This document shows positions 7,887 through 17,091 of a stretch of 30,994 bases of DNA, piece after piece (the first letter of the stretch is position 1; each line of letters opens with the position of its first letter). The stretch is from NCBI GenBank assembly GCA_964454745.1, contig CAYVUI010000048.1, forward strand, positions 1-30,994, given 5' to 3'. The stretch is from CAYVUI01 sp964454745. GTDB lineage: Bacteria; Planctomycetota; Phycisphaerae; Sedimentisphaerales; Anaerohalosphaeraceae. A model generated the notes under the pieces. It was given only the letters and a program-made list of their open reading frames with translations, was not told where the DNA came from and made no database searches. Position numbers and translations under genes: made by a program.

Positions 7887-8711
7887 ATGGATGTAAGAAG
7901 AATTAAAGGCTTTACATTAATTGAATTACTCGTAGTTATTTCAATCATAGCCCTTCTCCTGTCGATACTTATGCCGTCTCTTTCTAAAGCGAAACAACTC
8001 GCCAGGGCCACAGTATGTAAGTCGAATCTTAAGCAATGGGCTCTTGCGGTGGCTGTTTTCCACAATGATTCTAACGGTAAGTACTGGAGCGGCAATAATT
8101 ACTGGCCTCCTGCGCTGGAGCCTTATACAGGCCATATGCCCGATTTCAGATTTTGCCCTTCTGCTGATAAGTTTAAGGGGAATAATTATACCTGCCCACC
8201 AGCTGCTCGAGATGTTTCCGGCTCCACATTTTCAGCATGGGATATCAAGGCCTGGCAACCTGATCTAAAGGGCCACACTAACGGAAGTTACGGTCTAAAC
8301 GAATGGGTGGTGGATCCAACAAAAGACGTAAATTTCCTTAACATGAATGGATTTCCAGTTGAAGACCACTGGGCAAATATAAACAATATAAAAAGACCTA
8401 ATGATGTTCCTTTGTTCGTAGATAGCTTATGGTTTGGGAGCTGGCCTAAAGACAGCGACCCGCCTCCTTTAGAGCCTGATGAATGGCAGAGTGATAATAA
8501 CATGAAACGCAATTGCCTTGATCGTCACAGCAGTCATGTTAATGCTTCTTTCACCGACGGAACTGTAAAAAAGGTTGGGCTTAAAGAATTGTGGACCCTG
8601 AAATGGCACCGCAGCTATAACATATCAGGCAAATGGACAATTGCAGGCGACGCTACACAAGCTCAATGGGATGAAGCCGCACCCTGGATGAGTAAATATA
8701 AAATGTACTGA
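7887..8711 (+). CDS. Prepilin-like protein with N-methylation motif and H-X9-DG motif
   Basis: The 274-residue protein starts MDVRRIKGFTLIELLVVISI, a classic type IV pilin/type II secretion signal: cleavage after G by prepilin peptidase, then F-T-L-I-E and a hydrophobic helix. Near the C terminus H-S-S-H-V-N-A-S-F-T-D-G gives the H-X9-DG motif of the large planctomycete prepilin-like (DUF1559-related) families. The frame is open further upstream to a TTG at 7860 and an ATG at 7878, but AAGAGGA at 7872-7878 sits 8 bases before the ATG at 7887, so that start is chosen. It lies between the surface proteins and the catabolic operon and could be part of a surface fibre that handles glycans; the exact role is unknown. 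Confidence 0.85.
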   Translation: MDVRRIKGFTLIELLVVISIIALLLSILMPSLSKAKQLARATVCKSNLKQWALAVAVFHNDSNGKYWSGNNYWPPALEPYTGHMPDFRFCPSADKFKGNNYTCPPAARDVSGSTFSAWDIKAWQPDLKGHTNGSYGLNEWVVDPTKDVNFLNMNGFPVEDHWANINNIKRPNDVPLFVDSLWFGSWPKDSDPPPLEPDEWQSDNNMKRNCLDRHSSHVNASFTDGTVKKVGLKELWTLKWHRSYNISGKWTIAGDATQAQWDEAAPWMSKYKMY

Positions 8712-8820
8712 TATGAAAAAGTAATCCTTAAATTCCGACTGTATTAATTAGGTTTATATTAAGTCATATCTTAAGGTTAAGTTACAATTTTGCTTTGCCG
8801 TAATTAAGGTAGATTCCGCA

Positions 8821-9816
8821 ATGAATAGTATTGAACGATTTAAAAAAACTATGTCATTCGAAAAAGTTGACAGGCTGCCTGTCATCGAGTGGGCTCCTTT
8901 CTGGAATAAGACGCTTGAAAAATGGTATTCACAAGGATTGCCTCGTGAATTTACCGAGGCTTCAAAAGTTCGAGATTATTTTGAACTTGACCAATATTTG
9001 CAGGGTAAAATTCGCGTGTTTTCTCCTGACAGCCCTGCGCCGGCTTTTGAAGGTGCAGGCTTTATTAAAAATCAAGATGACTATGAGGAGTTTAAGAAGT
9101 ACCTTTATCCGGAGAAAGCGTTTGATACGGAATTAACTAAACTTTGGGCTTCACTGCAAAAGTCTGGGGACGCAGTGATATGGTTTACTCTGCCCGGTTT
9201 TTTTTGGCACCCGCGAAGTTTACTAGGGATTGAAGGCCATATGATGGCCTTTTATGATCAACCTGAACTTATCTTGAGTATAAATTTTGATCTGGTTGAA
9301 TTCTATCTGGATAAAGTGGACCAGTTCTGCAGCATCTGCCCGGCAGCGTTTATGACTTTCTCTGAGGATATGTCATACAATAACGGCCCTATGCTCTCGA
9401 AAGAGCTTTTTGACAGGTTTTTGGCACCTTCTTATAATAAGATTGTACCTAAGCTTAAGCAATCTAATATCATACCGTTTGTAGATTCCGACGGTTTGGT
9501 TGATGATTTAATTCCTTGGCTCATCGAAGTTGGCATCGAAGGAATCTTGCCTTTAGAACGAATGGCCAAGGTTGATGTCGCAAAGATTCGTAAAATGCAT
9601 CCGACTTTTAAAATGATTGGTGGGTTTGATAAAACCATTATGAAAAACGGAAAAGAAGCGATGCGCGAGGAATTTGAAAGACTGCTGCCTGTGATGAAGC
9701 AAGGCGGATTCATCCCGTCGGTAGACCACCAGACACCTCCGGATGTTTCTATTGATACCTATTGGGATTATGTCGAACTTCTTAAAGAATATGCGGAAAA
9801 AGCCGTAAAATGCTAA
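8821..9816 (+). CDS. UroD-superfamily protein, D-X-D / DHxxPPD subgroup
   Basis: This 331-residue TIM-barrel protein belongs to the uroporphyrinogen decarboxylase superfamily, seen in the N-terminal pattern RFKKTMSFEKVDRLPVIEW and the later segment FSEDMSYNNGPMLSKELFDR. Members either decarboxylate uroporphyrinogen or move methyl groups between corrinoids and thiols. Where MtaA-like enzymes have H-X-C, this one has D222-S-D224-G, and it ends with V-D302-H303-Q-T-P-P-D. It is therefore neither a normal HemE nor a canonical zinc methyltransferase. It resembles the protein at 18551. It opens the long catabolic run; the symporter starts 26 bases after its stop. The substrate is unknown, possibly a methylated sugar or a small carboxylated compound. 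Confidence 0.8.
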   Translation: MNSIERFKKTMSFEKVDRLPVIEWAPFWNKTLEKWYSQGLPREFTEASKVRDYFELDQYLQGKIRVFSPDSPAPAFEGAGFIKNQDDYEEFKKYLYPEKAFDTELTKLWASLQKSGDAVIWFTLPGFFWHPRSLLGIEGHMMAFYDQPELILSINFDLVEFYLDKVDQFCSICPAAFMTFSEDMSYNNGPMLSKELFDRFLAPSYNKIVPKLKQSNIIPFVDSDGLVDDLIPWLIEVGIEGILPLERMAKVDVAKIRKMHPTFKMIGGFDKTIMKNGKEAMREEFERLLPVMKQGGFIPSVDHQTPPDVSIDTYWDYVELLKEYAEKAVKC

Positions 9817-9842
9817 TTTTGCTTCAGGAGTACTTATTCTAA

Positions 9843-11873
9843 ATGCATTGGATAGATTGGGCAATCGTAGGCAGCTTGCTTTTGATAATGACCTTGGCCG
9901 CGGTTTATACGAAGCGTTTCAATAAAGGCGTAGCCGACTTTTTAGCTGCCAACCGTTGCGCTAAGCGGTATCTGTTGAGCATCTCCGAAGGCATGGCCGG
10001 TATGGGGGCCATAACAATTGCCGGTTACTTTGAAATGTATTATCATGCCGGTTTTTCGATTGCATGGTGGTCCACAGTTTTAATCATGGTAACGGTTGTT
10101 ATTTCTCTTTCGGGTTGGGTGGTTTATCGTTACCGCGAGACGCGTGTACTGACAATGGCACAATTTTTTGAAGTTCGTTACAGTAAAAAGTTTCGCATTT
10201 TTATGGGAATCTTAATGTGGCTGACCGGTATTATTAATTTTGGTCTTTTTCCGGCAGTTGGTGCACGTTTATTCATGTATCTTTCCGGTATGCCGAAAGT
10301 TTTCACAATCGGTGGATTTGAAGTTTCTGTATATGCCTCTTTATTGTTTTTGCTAATCCTAACTGCACTGGTTTTTACATTTCTTGGCGGGCAAATAACA
10401 ATTCTCGTTACTGACTTCATCCAGGGTGTTTTTTGTGCCGTCGGTTTCGTGCTGATTATTCTGGTGGTATTTAACAGGTATGATTGGTCAACGGTAATGG
10501 AAGCCGCCGCCATGGCACCAGAAAATGCTTCAAGAATAAACCCATTCAAGACCAGCCAGGCGGAAGATTTTAATGTCTGGTATTACCTTATAGCCGGTTT
10601 CTCCCTTTTATATCATTATCTGGCTTGGCAGGGCAATCAGGGTTATTTTGCATCAGGCTTGAATGCTCATGAAACAAGAATGGGAAGGGTTCTTGGAACA
10701 TGGCGTTCTCTAACCTATACGACCTTCATCATGCTTTTACCTATAATTGTATATACAGTTATGCATCATCCTGACTTCAATTCTATGGCTTCATCAATAA
10801 CAAATTCTCTTGCAGGAATTGAAAATGAAACTTTGCGCAATCAACTGATTGTGCCGACAACATTAAGAAAAGTATTGCCTGTAGGGATACTTGGTGTTCT
10901 TTTTGCCTGTCTCATGAGTGCCTTTATCAGTACGCATGACACTTATTTGCATTCGTGGGGTAGCATCTTTATACAAGACGTTATATTGCCGTTCCGTAAA
11001 AAGCCCTTCACACCTAAACAGCACGTTTGGCTTCTGCGTTTTTCCATTTTGGTTGTAGCGGTTTTCATTTTTATATTCAGTCTCTTATTCAGACAAACAG
11101 ATTACATATTAATGTTTATTGCCGTAACCGGGACGATTTATTTAGGCGGCGCCGGGGCAGTTATTGTAGGGGGCTTATATTGGAAACAAGGTACGACTCT
11201 TGCGGCATGGTTTGCAATGATCACGGGCTCTGTTATTGCAATTTTAGGAATTGTTCTCAAGCAGATGCCCGATATGGTGAATTATATAAATGATGAGACA
11301 CCGCATTTTTTGTGCTCCTTTTGTAACTTTTTATCCTACCTAAGAGGGGTAAATGGCATGGTAATGAAATTCTATGCCATTATTTTCGCACTTACGGTAT
11401 ATATTATTATTTCTTTAAGCCAGAGAGAAACTTTTGATATTGAGAGAATGCTTTACAGAGGCAAATATGCTGTTGAAGAAGAAGGCTTAAAGAATACAAA
11501 ACCTGTTAGTGGGTGGCGAGCTTTGATAGGAATGGGGTCGGAATTTACATTCTGGGACAAAGTTATTTATCTTACAACTATTGGATGGAATTTTTTATGG
11601 CTTGCGATCTTTATTTTTGGAACGGTCTACAATATAATTTTCGATGTTTCTGATGATGCATGGAGTACGTACTGGTACTGGTACATAGTGGTCAGCATTG
11701 TTTTAGGAACATTTATTACCATATGGTTCCTGATCGGTGGGTTTAGTAATATCAAAGAGATGTTTGCCCGTTTGAAAGTTATGGAAAGAAATGAGCTTGA
11801 TGACGGCATGGTAATTAACCACCATAATCTTGCTGATGAACCATCTGAGAATACAAATGATGATGCCAATTAG
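9843..11873 (+). CDS. Sodium:solute symporter (SSS family)
   Basis: The 676-residue integral membrane protein has about fourteen hydrophobic spans. It has the SSS-family look: D-F-L-A-A-N-R near the N terminus, EGMAGMGAITIAGYFEMYYH in the second span, F-L-G-G-Q-I-T-I-L-V-T-D-F-I-Q-G mid-protein, and ISTHDTYLHSWGSIFIQDVI near two thirds. Family members import sugars, amino acids or vitamins with sodium. AGGAG at 9832-9836 lies upstream of the ATG. It sits between a UroD-like gene and the GH106-like gene, so it is probably the uptake system for the sugar or oligosaccharide released by the surface enzymes; SSS carriers usually take small substrates. The long C-terminal tail after the last span is hydrophilic. 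Confidence 0.9.
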   Translation: MHWIDWAIVGSLLLIMTLAAVYTKRFNKGVADFLAANRCAKRYLLSISEGMAGMGAITIAGYFEMYYHAGFSIAWWSTVLIMVTVVISLSGWVVYRYRETRVLTMAQFFEVRYSKKFRIFMGILMWLTGIINFGLFPAVGARLFMYLSGMPKVFTIGGFEVSVYASLLFLLILTALVFTFLGGQITILVTDFIQGVFCAVGFVLIILVVFNRYDWSTVMEAAAMAPENASRINPFKTSQAEDFNVWYYLIAGFSLLYHYLAWQGNQGYFASGLNAHETRMGRVLGTWRSLTYTTFIMLLPIIVYTVMHHPDFNSMASSITNSLAGIENETLRNQLIVPTTLRKVLPVGILGVLFACLMSAFISTHDTYLHSWGSIFIQDVILPFRKKPFTPKQHVWLLRFSILVVAVFIFIFSLLFRQTDYILMFIAVTGTIYLGGAGAVIVGGLYWKQGTTLAAWFAMITGSVIAILGIVLKQMPDMVNYINDETPHFLCSFCNFLSYLRGVNGMVMKFYAIIFALTVYIIISLSQRETFDIERMLYRGKYAVEEEGLKNTKPVSGWRALIGMGSEFTFWDKVIYLTTIGWNFLWLAIFIFGTVYNIIFDVSDDAWSTYWYWYIVVSIVLGTFITIWFLIGGFSNIKEMFARLKVMERNELDDGMVINHHNLADEPSENTNDDAN

Positions 11874-11889
11874 AACAAAAGAGTTAAAT

Positions 11890-14800
11890 ATGTGTTCACT
11901 TGATGAAAAACATACAGGTCCTGTGGGTTTCTGGTGCTTGAATGACTGGATTGAACTTCCAAGGATTGACCAGCAGCTATTCGAATTTGCCGACAAAGGT
12001 TTTTCCGGCGTTGTCATACATCCACGCGACGGATTAAAGACACCTTATCTTTCCAAGTCGTGGTTTGATCTTGTTGAATATATAGTTGACAATGCCAGGG
12101 CTTTGAATATTGAAGTTTGGTTATATGATGAAGACCCATATCCAAGCGGCTCAGCAGGGGGTAAACTTCTTGAACTCTATCCTAATCTTGTTGGCAAGAC
12201 TCTTGAGTTTACGGAACTTGATGTCGAGCCTGTTGACGGTCTAATATATAAAACATTTGAAGGAATCAAAAATGTACTTCGAATATATGCGTTTAGCTTA
12301 AATAGTGATGGGTCAGTTAGTGACGATTTTCAGGACATTACTCGCTATGCCGGTCTAACAGGAAGCAAATGGAATGTCCGTGGGAAAATTGATCATAGTT
12401 ATGGTCCGATATTTGGTGATGCCAAGGCCTTTCCTCATTGGAGGGCAATGGTGGAAGGTGAAAACTGGACATTACAGTGGCCAACTGGTGACAACGTCAA
12501 GTATAAAATACTGGTCGTTTCGACAAAAAACCGGGAAGACACACGTCATGGATATTACGTGGACCTTTTGAATCCGGAAACGACACAGCGGTTCATTGAA
12601 TTAACTCACCAAGCGACTTTTGATGCAATAGGTAAAGAAAAATTTTCAGAATTCGTGGCTGTTTTTACGGATGAAGCAAAACTATGCTATCCCTATCCCT
12701 GGACAGATATTTTGCCAAAGATATATTATGAAAGCTATAAGCGAGACTTTTTTGCCGACTTGCCGCATTTATACTTGAACATAAACGAAGATGGTTATAA
12801 AGTTAGATTTGATTATAGAACTCTTCTGGGGAAAGTCTGGAAAAAATCTTTCTTTGAGCCCGTCTCTAAATGGTGCAGTGAGCATGACTTAATTTTCACA
12901 GGACATATAGTTCCTGAAGAAGACCCTTTTTGCCAGGCTACTTATGCGCCGGAATTATCTGAAATGCTGTTGGAAATGGACTGGCCGGGCTCAGATTTAA
13001 TTACATCTCTCATAGGGACCCCGGAGTTTCAATGTAAACTGCTCGGACAAAAACTGGTAAGTTCCATTGCCAACCAAGGTGGAAAAGAACGCTGTATTTC
13101 CGAATGTCTCGGTGTTTCGGGGGAAGGGCTGACCATCGATAGGATGAAAAAGACAATAGATTGGCTGGCAATCTGCGGGATTGACACATTTGTTTTGCAT
13201 GCACAATTTTACAGTCTCCGTGGCGACAGGAAAAGAGAGGCCCCCCCTTCCATCTTTTATCAGGCGCCTTATTGGAAATATTTTAATATATTCAGTAAAT
13301 ATATCTCAAAATTAAGCCAGGTTATTAGAAATGGAATTCCTGTAAGACCGATTGCGCTTCTATATCCGACATCGGTCTTTAAAGCAATGGTTCCTGTGCT
13401 TCATGAAAATATACATCTTGCGGACAAGGGTGATATTGAAATTGCTGATAAATTTTCCTGTTTAATGGGCAGCATGATGTCTTCGGCGATGGATTTTGAT
13501 ATTGTTGCCGAGTCATTTCTGACAAAATCAGAGATTATTAATAGCAAATTAATAGTAGGTAAGGCAGCTTATGATTGCCTTGTTATCCCTGATATAGATA
13601 TGCTGGACGAAGCAAGCCTTGAATTTATCAAGTCTTTGATAAAAGAGAATATTAAGATATTTTCGTTAACTGAAAAAGTCAAGTCCATCCAAAATCAGAA
13701 GAACGAAACATACTTTAAGGCCTTAAGCATGGATGATCTTATTAGAAATTGCATTGATTCATATTCCGATTTACTTGTCAACGATGTTTCAAGCCATGTT
13801 TATGTTAATACAGTCAAGTCTAAACAGGGTATACAAAAAATAATTTGGAACCCTACAGATGGAGAGACAGATGTTTCAGTGCATCAAGAGTCTGATATAA
13901 CAAGCCTTGATGACTCAATTGTAAATCATTCTGATAAAGAGGGATCTTCAGCACAAAGGATAAAACTTGCTCCCTGGCAAATGATTCTCATAAGTGAAAA
14001 TAGCGATCAAAATTTTGAAAATGATAAAGAATGCTATCTTGGTAAGTTAAGTGAAAAACCATTGGATGGAGATTATATTCTTGAGCCCACTGAACAAAAT
14101 GAACTTAATCTTCCATACTGGCAGATTATTTCTGAAAGTGCTGCGTCCCAAACACTGAAAGCTCCCTCTGCAACAGAAGAACCAATGTGGGACTACTCCG
14201 GTCAGGCAGTTAAGGCATGCGCAAAAGTTATGATTTATGATAAATTTGATGAGTTATATCTTTGCTGGGAAGACACTTTCCTGACCAGGTCTTATTCATT
14301 TTTTATAAATAATGAGCAGATCAAAGATGAAGCCATTATATCTAATGGTTATATGAAAAAGGTCAATGTAGCAAATCAATTGATCAAAGGCTCAAACACT
14401 ATTAAAATTAAAATTAAGTGTGTTCCGCAAGCCAGTCCTGTTATTGCTGATCACTTAAAGCTAAGAGGTGAATTTCTTGTCTCACAAACTTATTCTCAGG
14501 ATAATAATTACATACCTGTAATCGTAAAATCCCCTGATAAGATAGTTCTTTCTTCTAATCTCTCATGGTCAAAGGCCGGCTTCCCACATTATTCAGGAGT
14601 GATGAAATATACTACAGGTTTTGAAATGACCGGTATTAATAAAGATTTGAAATATTACGTCAGTCTTCCCTGCAATAATAATGATGTCGTGGAAGTTATA
14701 GTGAACAACCAGCCTATTGGCGTAATCGCATGGAAAAATGCATGTCTTGATATAACTAATTTCATAGAACCTGGAAAAAATAAGATACAATTTATCGCTG

Positions 14801-14937
14801 CAAACACCTCCATAAACTCCATAGAGGCAATACCAAAATGCAGCGGCTTGAAAGATTATCCGGTATTGTCGTGCTTTAAGGAAAAGATTGCAACCTGTAA
14901 CGGAATTCCATCAAGTCATGCAGCCATTTCTGAGTAA
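11890..14937 (+). CDS. Large GH106-like glycosidase (putative alpha-L-rhamnosidase type)
   Basis: The 1015-residue protein resembles the broad GH106/alpha-L-rhamnosidase-like group. The N-terminal TIM-barrel part contains GFSGVVIHPRD and W77-L-Y-D-E-D-P-Y-P-S-G87, a signature of these proteins, and later F-T-D-E-A-K and L-G-V-S-G-E-G segments that carry acidic residues. The C-terminal third (about 750-1015) looks like beta-sandwich domains. No signal peptide is visible, so it probably acts in the cytoplasm on imported oligosaccharides. The frame is open to 11830 inside the symporter gene, but the family-like sequence begins at the ATG at 11890, 16 bases after the symporter stop, which is preferred; only a weak AAAGAG lies upstream. 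Activity on rhamnose is inferred from distant resemblance and could be wrong. Confidence 0.72.
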   Translation: MCSLDEKHTGPVGFWCLNDWIELPRIDQQLFEFADKGFSGVVIHPRDGLKTPYLSKSWFDLVEYIVDNARALNIEVWLYDEDPYPSGSAGGKLLELYPNLVGKTLEFTELDVEPVDGLIYKTFEGIKNVLRIYAFSLNSDGSVSDDFQDITRYAGLTGSKWNVRGKIDHSYGPIFGDAKAFPHWRAMVEGENWTLQWPTGDNVKYKILVVSTKNREDTRHGYYVDLLNPETTQRFIELTHQATFDAIGKEKFSEFVAVFTDEAKLCYPYPWTDILPKIYYESYKRDFFADLPHLYLNINEDGYKVRFDYRTLLGKVWKKSFFEPVSKWCSEHDLIFTGHIVPEEDPFCQATYAPELSEMLLEMDWPGSDLITSLIGTPEFQCKLLGQKLVSSIANQGGKERCISECLGVSGEGLTIDRMKKTIDWLAICGIDTFVLHAQFYSLRGDRKREAPPSIFYQAPYWKYFNIFSKYISKLSQVIRNGIPVRPIALLYPTSVFKAMVPVLHENIHLADKGDIEIADKFSCLMGSMMSSAMDFDIVAESFLTKSEIINSKLIVGKAAYDCLVIPDIDMLDEASLEFIKSLIKENIKIFSLTEKVKSIQNQKNETYFKALSMDDLIRNCIDSYSDLLVNDVSSHVYVNTVKSKQGIQKIIWNPTDGETDVSVHQESDITSLDDSIVNHSDKEGSSAQRIKLAPWQMILISENSDQNFENDKECYLGKLSEKPLDGDYILEPTEQNELNLPYWQIISESAASQTLKAPSATEEPMWDYSGQAVKACAKVMIYDKFDELYLCWEDTFLTRSYSFFINNEQIKDEAIISNGYMKKVNVANQLIKGSNTIKIKIKCVPQASPVIADHLKLRGEFLVSQTYSQDNNYIPVIVKSPDKIVLSSNLSWSKAGFPHYSGVMKYTTGFEMTGINKDLKYYVSLPCNNNDVVEVIVNNQPIGVIAWKNACLDITNFIEPGKNKIQFIAANTSINSIEAIPKCSGLKDYPVLSCFKEKIATCNGIPSSHAAISE

Positions 14938-14960
14938 ATGTGTTTTTCAAGGCATAAATA

Positions 14961-15983
14961 ATGAACGGAAAACAAAGGATAAAAAAAGTTTTAAATGGTC
15001 AAAAACCGGATCGTGTTCCGGTTATGCTGCACAATTTCCTGATGGCTGCCCAGGAAAGCCGCATCAGTATGGGCCAGTATCGCCGTAGTCCGGACACGAT
15101 CGCCAAAGTGCACCTGGATGCGGTGGATAAGTATGGCTATGACGGCATTACGGTGGATGTGGATACCTGCACCCTGGCCGGTGCGGTGGGTGTTCCAGTG
15201 GATTTGCCGGAGGATGAACCGGCCCGAACCAAAGGTGCCAGGTTGGCAAGGCTGGATGACATTTTGCACCTGGACGTGCCGAATATTGCAGCCGATGAGC
15301 GTGTTGGCATCTGGGTGGAGGCGTGCCGGCAGATTGTTCAGCAAGCGAACGGGCAGATTTTTGTTCGCGGCAATTGTGACCAGGGACCGTTTTCACTTGC
15401 CAGTATGATCAGAGGCTCCCAGGATTGGCTGATGGAGATTTTTGATCCTGCCAATGATGAACTGGTGGTTAAACTGCTCGATTATGCCACGGAGGTTGTC
15501 AAGCAGTTTATTGATTTGATTGCCGAAACCGGTGTTAATATGATCTCTAACGGCGACAGCCTCGCTGGTCCGGACCTCATTTCACCGGATTTCTATCGCA
15601 AATATGCTTTACCTTACGAAAAAAAGATTGCGGCTTATGCCACGGCCAAAGGCCTTCCGTATCTGCTTCATATCTGCGGCAATGTCAACCAAATTCTGGA
15701 TGATATGGTCACGGTCGGTGCCGATGTGTTGGAATTGGATTACAAGACCGACATTGGTCTCATTTACGAAAAATGTGGAAATAAGCTTACCTTTTGCGGC
15801 AATATTGATCCTACCGGCGTGTTGATGATGGGAACGGTCGAGGATGTCCGCCAGAAGGTGACAGAGTTACTGCAATTATATTCAGATTCACCGCGTTTTA
15901 TTCTCAATGCCGGCTGTGCCATACCGCCTTCGACTCCACCGGAAAATTTGATGGAAATGATCAAATGTGTAAGAGAACATTGA
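14961..15983 (+). CDS. UroD-family methyltransferase, MtaA/CmuA-like
   Basis: This 340-residue protein has the methyltransferase version of the UroD fold. It shows H237-I-C239-G, then C-G-N-I-D-P, then N-A-G-C319, which together give the H-X-C-Xn-C zinc site that MtaA, MtbA and CmuA use to activate a thiol for methyl transfer from a methyl-corrinoid. The N terminus (MNGKQRIKKVLNGQKPDRVP) is also typical. The length matches the family. No corrinoid protein, corrinoid activase or substrate-specific partner is seen in the window. In this setting it may complete removal of methyl groups from methylated sugars, but other methyl donors are possible. The gene opens a GC-richer block (to 18495), and the next gene starts 10 bases after its stop. 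Confidence 0.82.
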   Translation: MNGKQRIKKVLNGQKPDRVPVMLHNFLMAAQESRISMGQYRRSPDTIAKVHLDAVDKYGYDGITVDVDTCTLAGAVGVPVDLPEDEPARTKGARLARLDDILHLDVPNIAADERVGIWVEACRQIVQQANGQIFVRGNCDQGPFSLASMIRGSQDWLMEIFDPANDELVVKLLDYATEVVKQFIDLIAETGVNMISNGDSLAGPDLISPDFYRKYALPYEKKIAAYATAKGLPYLLHICGNVNQILDDMVTVGADVLELDYKTDIGLIYEKCGNKLTFCGNIDPTGVLMMGTVEDVRQKVTELLQLYSDSPRFILNAGCAIPPSTPPENLMEMIKCVREH

Positions 15984-15993
15984 TAGGTTAAAG

Positions 15994-17067
15994 ATGGTGC
16001 AAGAATCGATGGAATTAAAATTTAAGCCGAATTTTGAAGAGACAAAAAAATACTGGGATGCCTTCTGGGATCATGAACTGATTGATCGTCCCTGTACCGT
16101 GATCTGGGCTAAAAAGAATAATAAGACGATTGAGCCTTTACGTCTTCAGCCTTACGAATGCGATTTCCAGAGAAGCTTTGATGTATTTGATCGGCATCTG
16201 GAGTCTTACGAATTTATGGGCGAATGTATCCCAGGCTTTCGGCCGGGATTCGGCCCGGATCAGATCGCTGCATTTTTAGGAGCACCTATCGTCATCAGTC
16301 CCGATAGCCCGGATACCAGCTGGACCGAGAAGATAGTGAAAAATTGGGGCGACTTTTTGCCGCTTAAACTCGATCTTGAAAATCCCTATTGGAAACGGAT
16401 GCTCCAATTCCATCAGCAGGCCACCGACTATTACAAGGGCAAGTGCCTGCTGTACAACATTGACCTGCATTCCAACATCGATGCCCTGGAGGCCCTGCGG
16501 GGCGCGCAGAACCTGTTGTTTGACCTGATCGACCAGCCTGATCTTATCGAAGAGGCGATGCGTCAAGTGCGTCAAATATATCCCCAGGTATTTAATATGC
16601 TCAATGAATTTGGTGATAAAAAGCGGCTGGGGTCCAATTCGGCCATGCACCTTTACAGCCGGGGCAAGACGGATTATATCCAGGCTGATTTCATTGCATT
16701 GCTGAGTCCACCGATGGTTCGTAAATTTGTACTGCCTGCAATCGAAGAAGAGGCGGCGTTCCTGGATAACAGTGCGTTCCACCTGGATGGACCCGATGCC
16801 TTGACCCATCTGGATGACATACTCTCTGTTAAAGACATTGATTTGATCCAATGGCAGCCGGGTGTCAGCAACAAACCGAACTGGCAGTGGCCGGAGGTGA
16901 TCCATAAGATTCAAACTGCCGGCAAAGCTGCAGTTCTTTATGCAACGCCTGACGAAATTAAAACCTTTCATGGACAGTTTAAGCCGGAACTGGTGGTATA
17001 TGATGTTGTTTGTGATTCACCAAAAGAAGGACAAGCTTTGCTGGATTGGCTGAAAAAGAATACGTAA
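15994..17067 (+). CDS. Diverged UroD-superfamily-like protein (full-length paralogue of 25349)
   Basis: The 357-residue soluble protein is of a kind often annotated as uroporphyrinogen decarboxylase-like. It has F-H-L-D-G-P-D-A-L-T-H-L-D then I-Q-W-Q-P-G near the C terminus, where classical UroD proteins carry their late barrel strands. It aligns along its whole length with the protein at 25349, including MELKFK against MDLEYK, so translation may really begin at the internal ATG at 16009. AGG before 15994 is weak support for the longer form. No zinc-type H-X-C is present and the biochemical role is unknown. It lies 10 bases after the MtaA-like gene and 24 before the oxidoreductase, so the three are very likely co-translated from one transcript. 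The DNA is clearly GC-richer than its paralogue, so the two are not recent duplicates. Confidence 0.75.
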   Translation: MVQESMELKFKPNFEETKKYWDAFWDHELIDRPCTVIWAKKNNKTIEPLRLQPYECDFQRSFDVFDRHLESYEFMGECIPGFRPGFGPDQIAAFLGAPIVISPDSPDTSWTEKIVKNWGDFLPLKLDLENPYWKRMLQFHQQATDYYKGKCLLYNIDLHSNIDALEALRGAQNLLFDLIDQPDLIEEAMRQVRQIYPQVFNMLNEFGDKKRLGSNSAMHLYSRGKTDYIQADFIALLSPPMVRKFVLPAIEEEAAFLDNSAFHLDGPDALTHLDDILSVKDIDLIQWQPGVSNKPNWQWPEVIHKIQTAGKAAVLYATPDEIKTFHGQFKPELVVYDVVCDSPKEGQALLDWLKKNT

Positions 17068-17091
17068 TTTAAAAGATTGAAGGTAATTACA

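Noticed and set aside
10178..10549. Long minus-strand frame inside the symporter gene, and similar one at 16276-16971
   Set aside because: Both lie antisense to well-supported genes, have no ribosome-binding site or recognisable domain, and are explained by codon bias of the sense genes.
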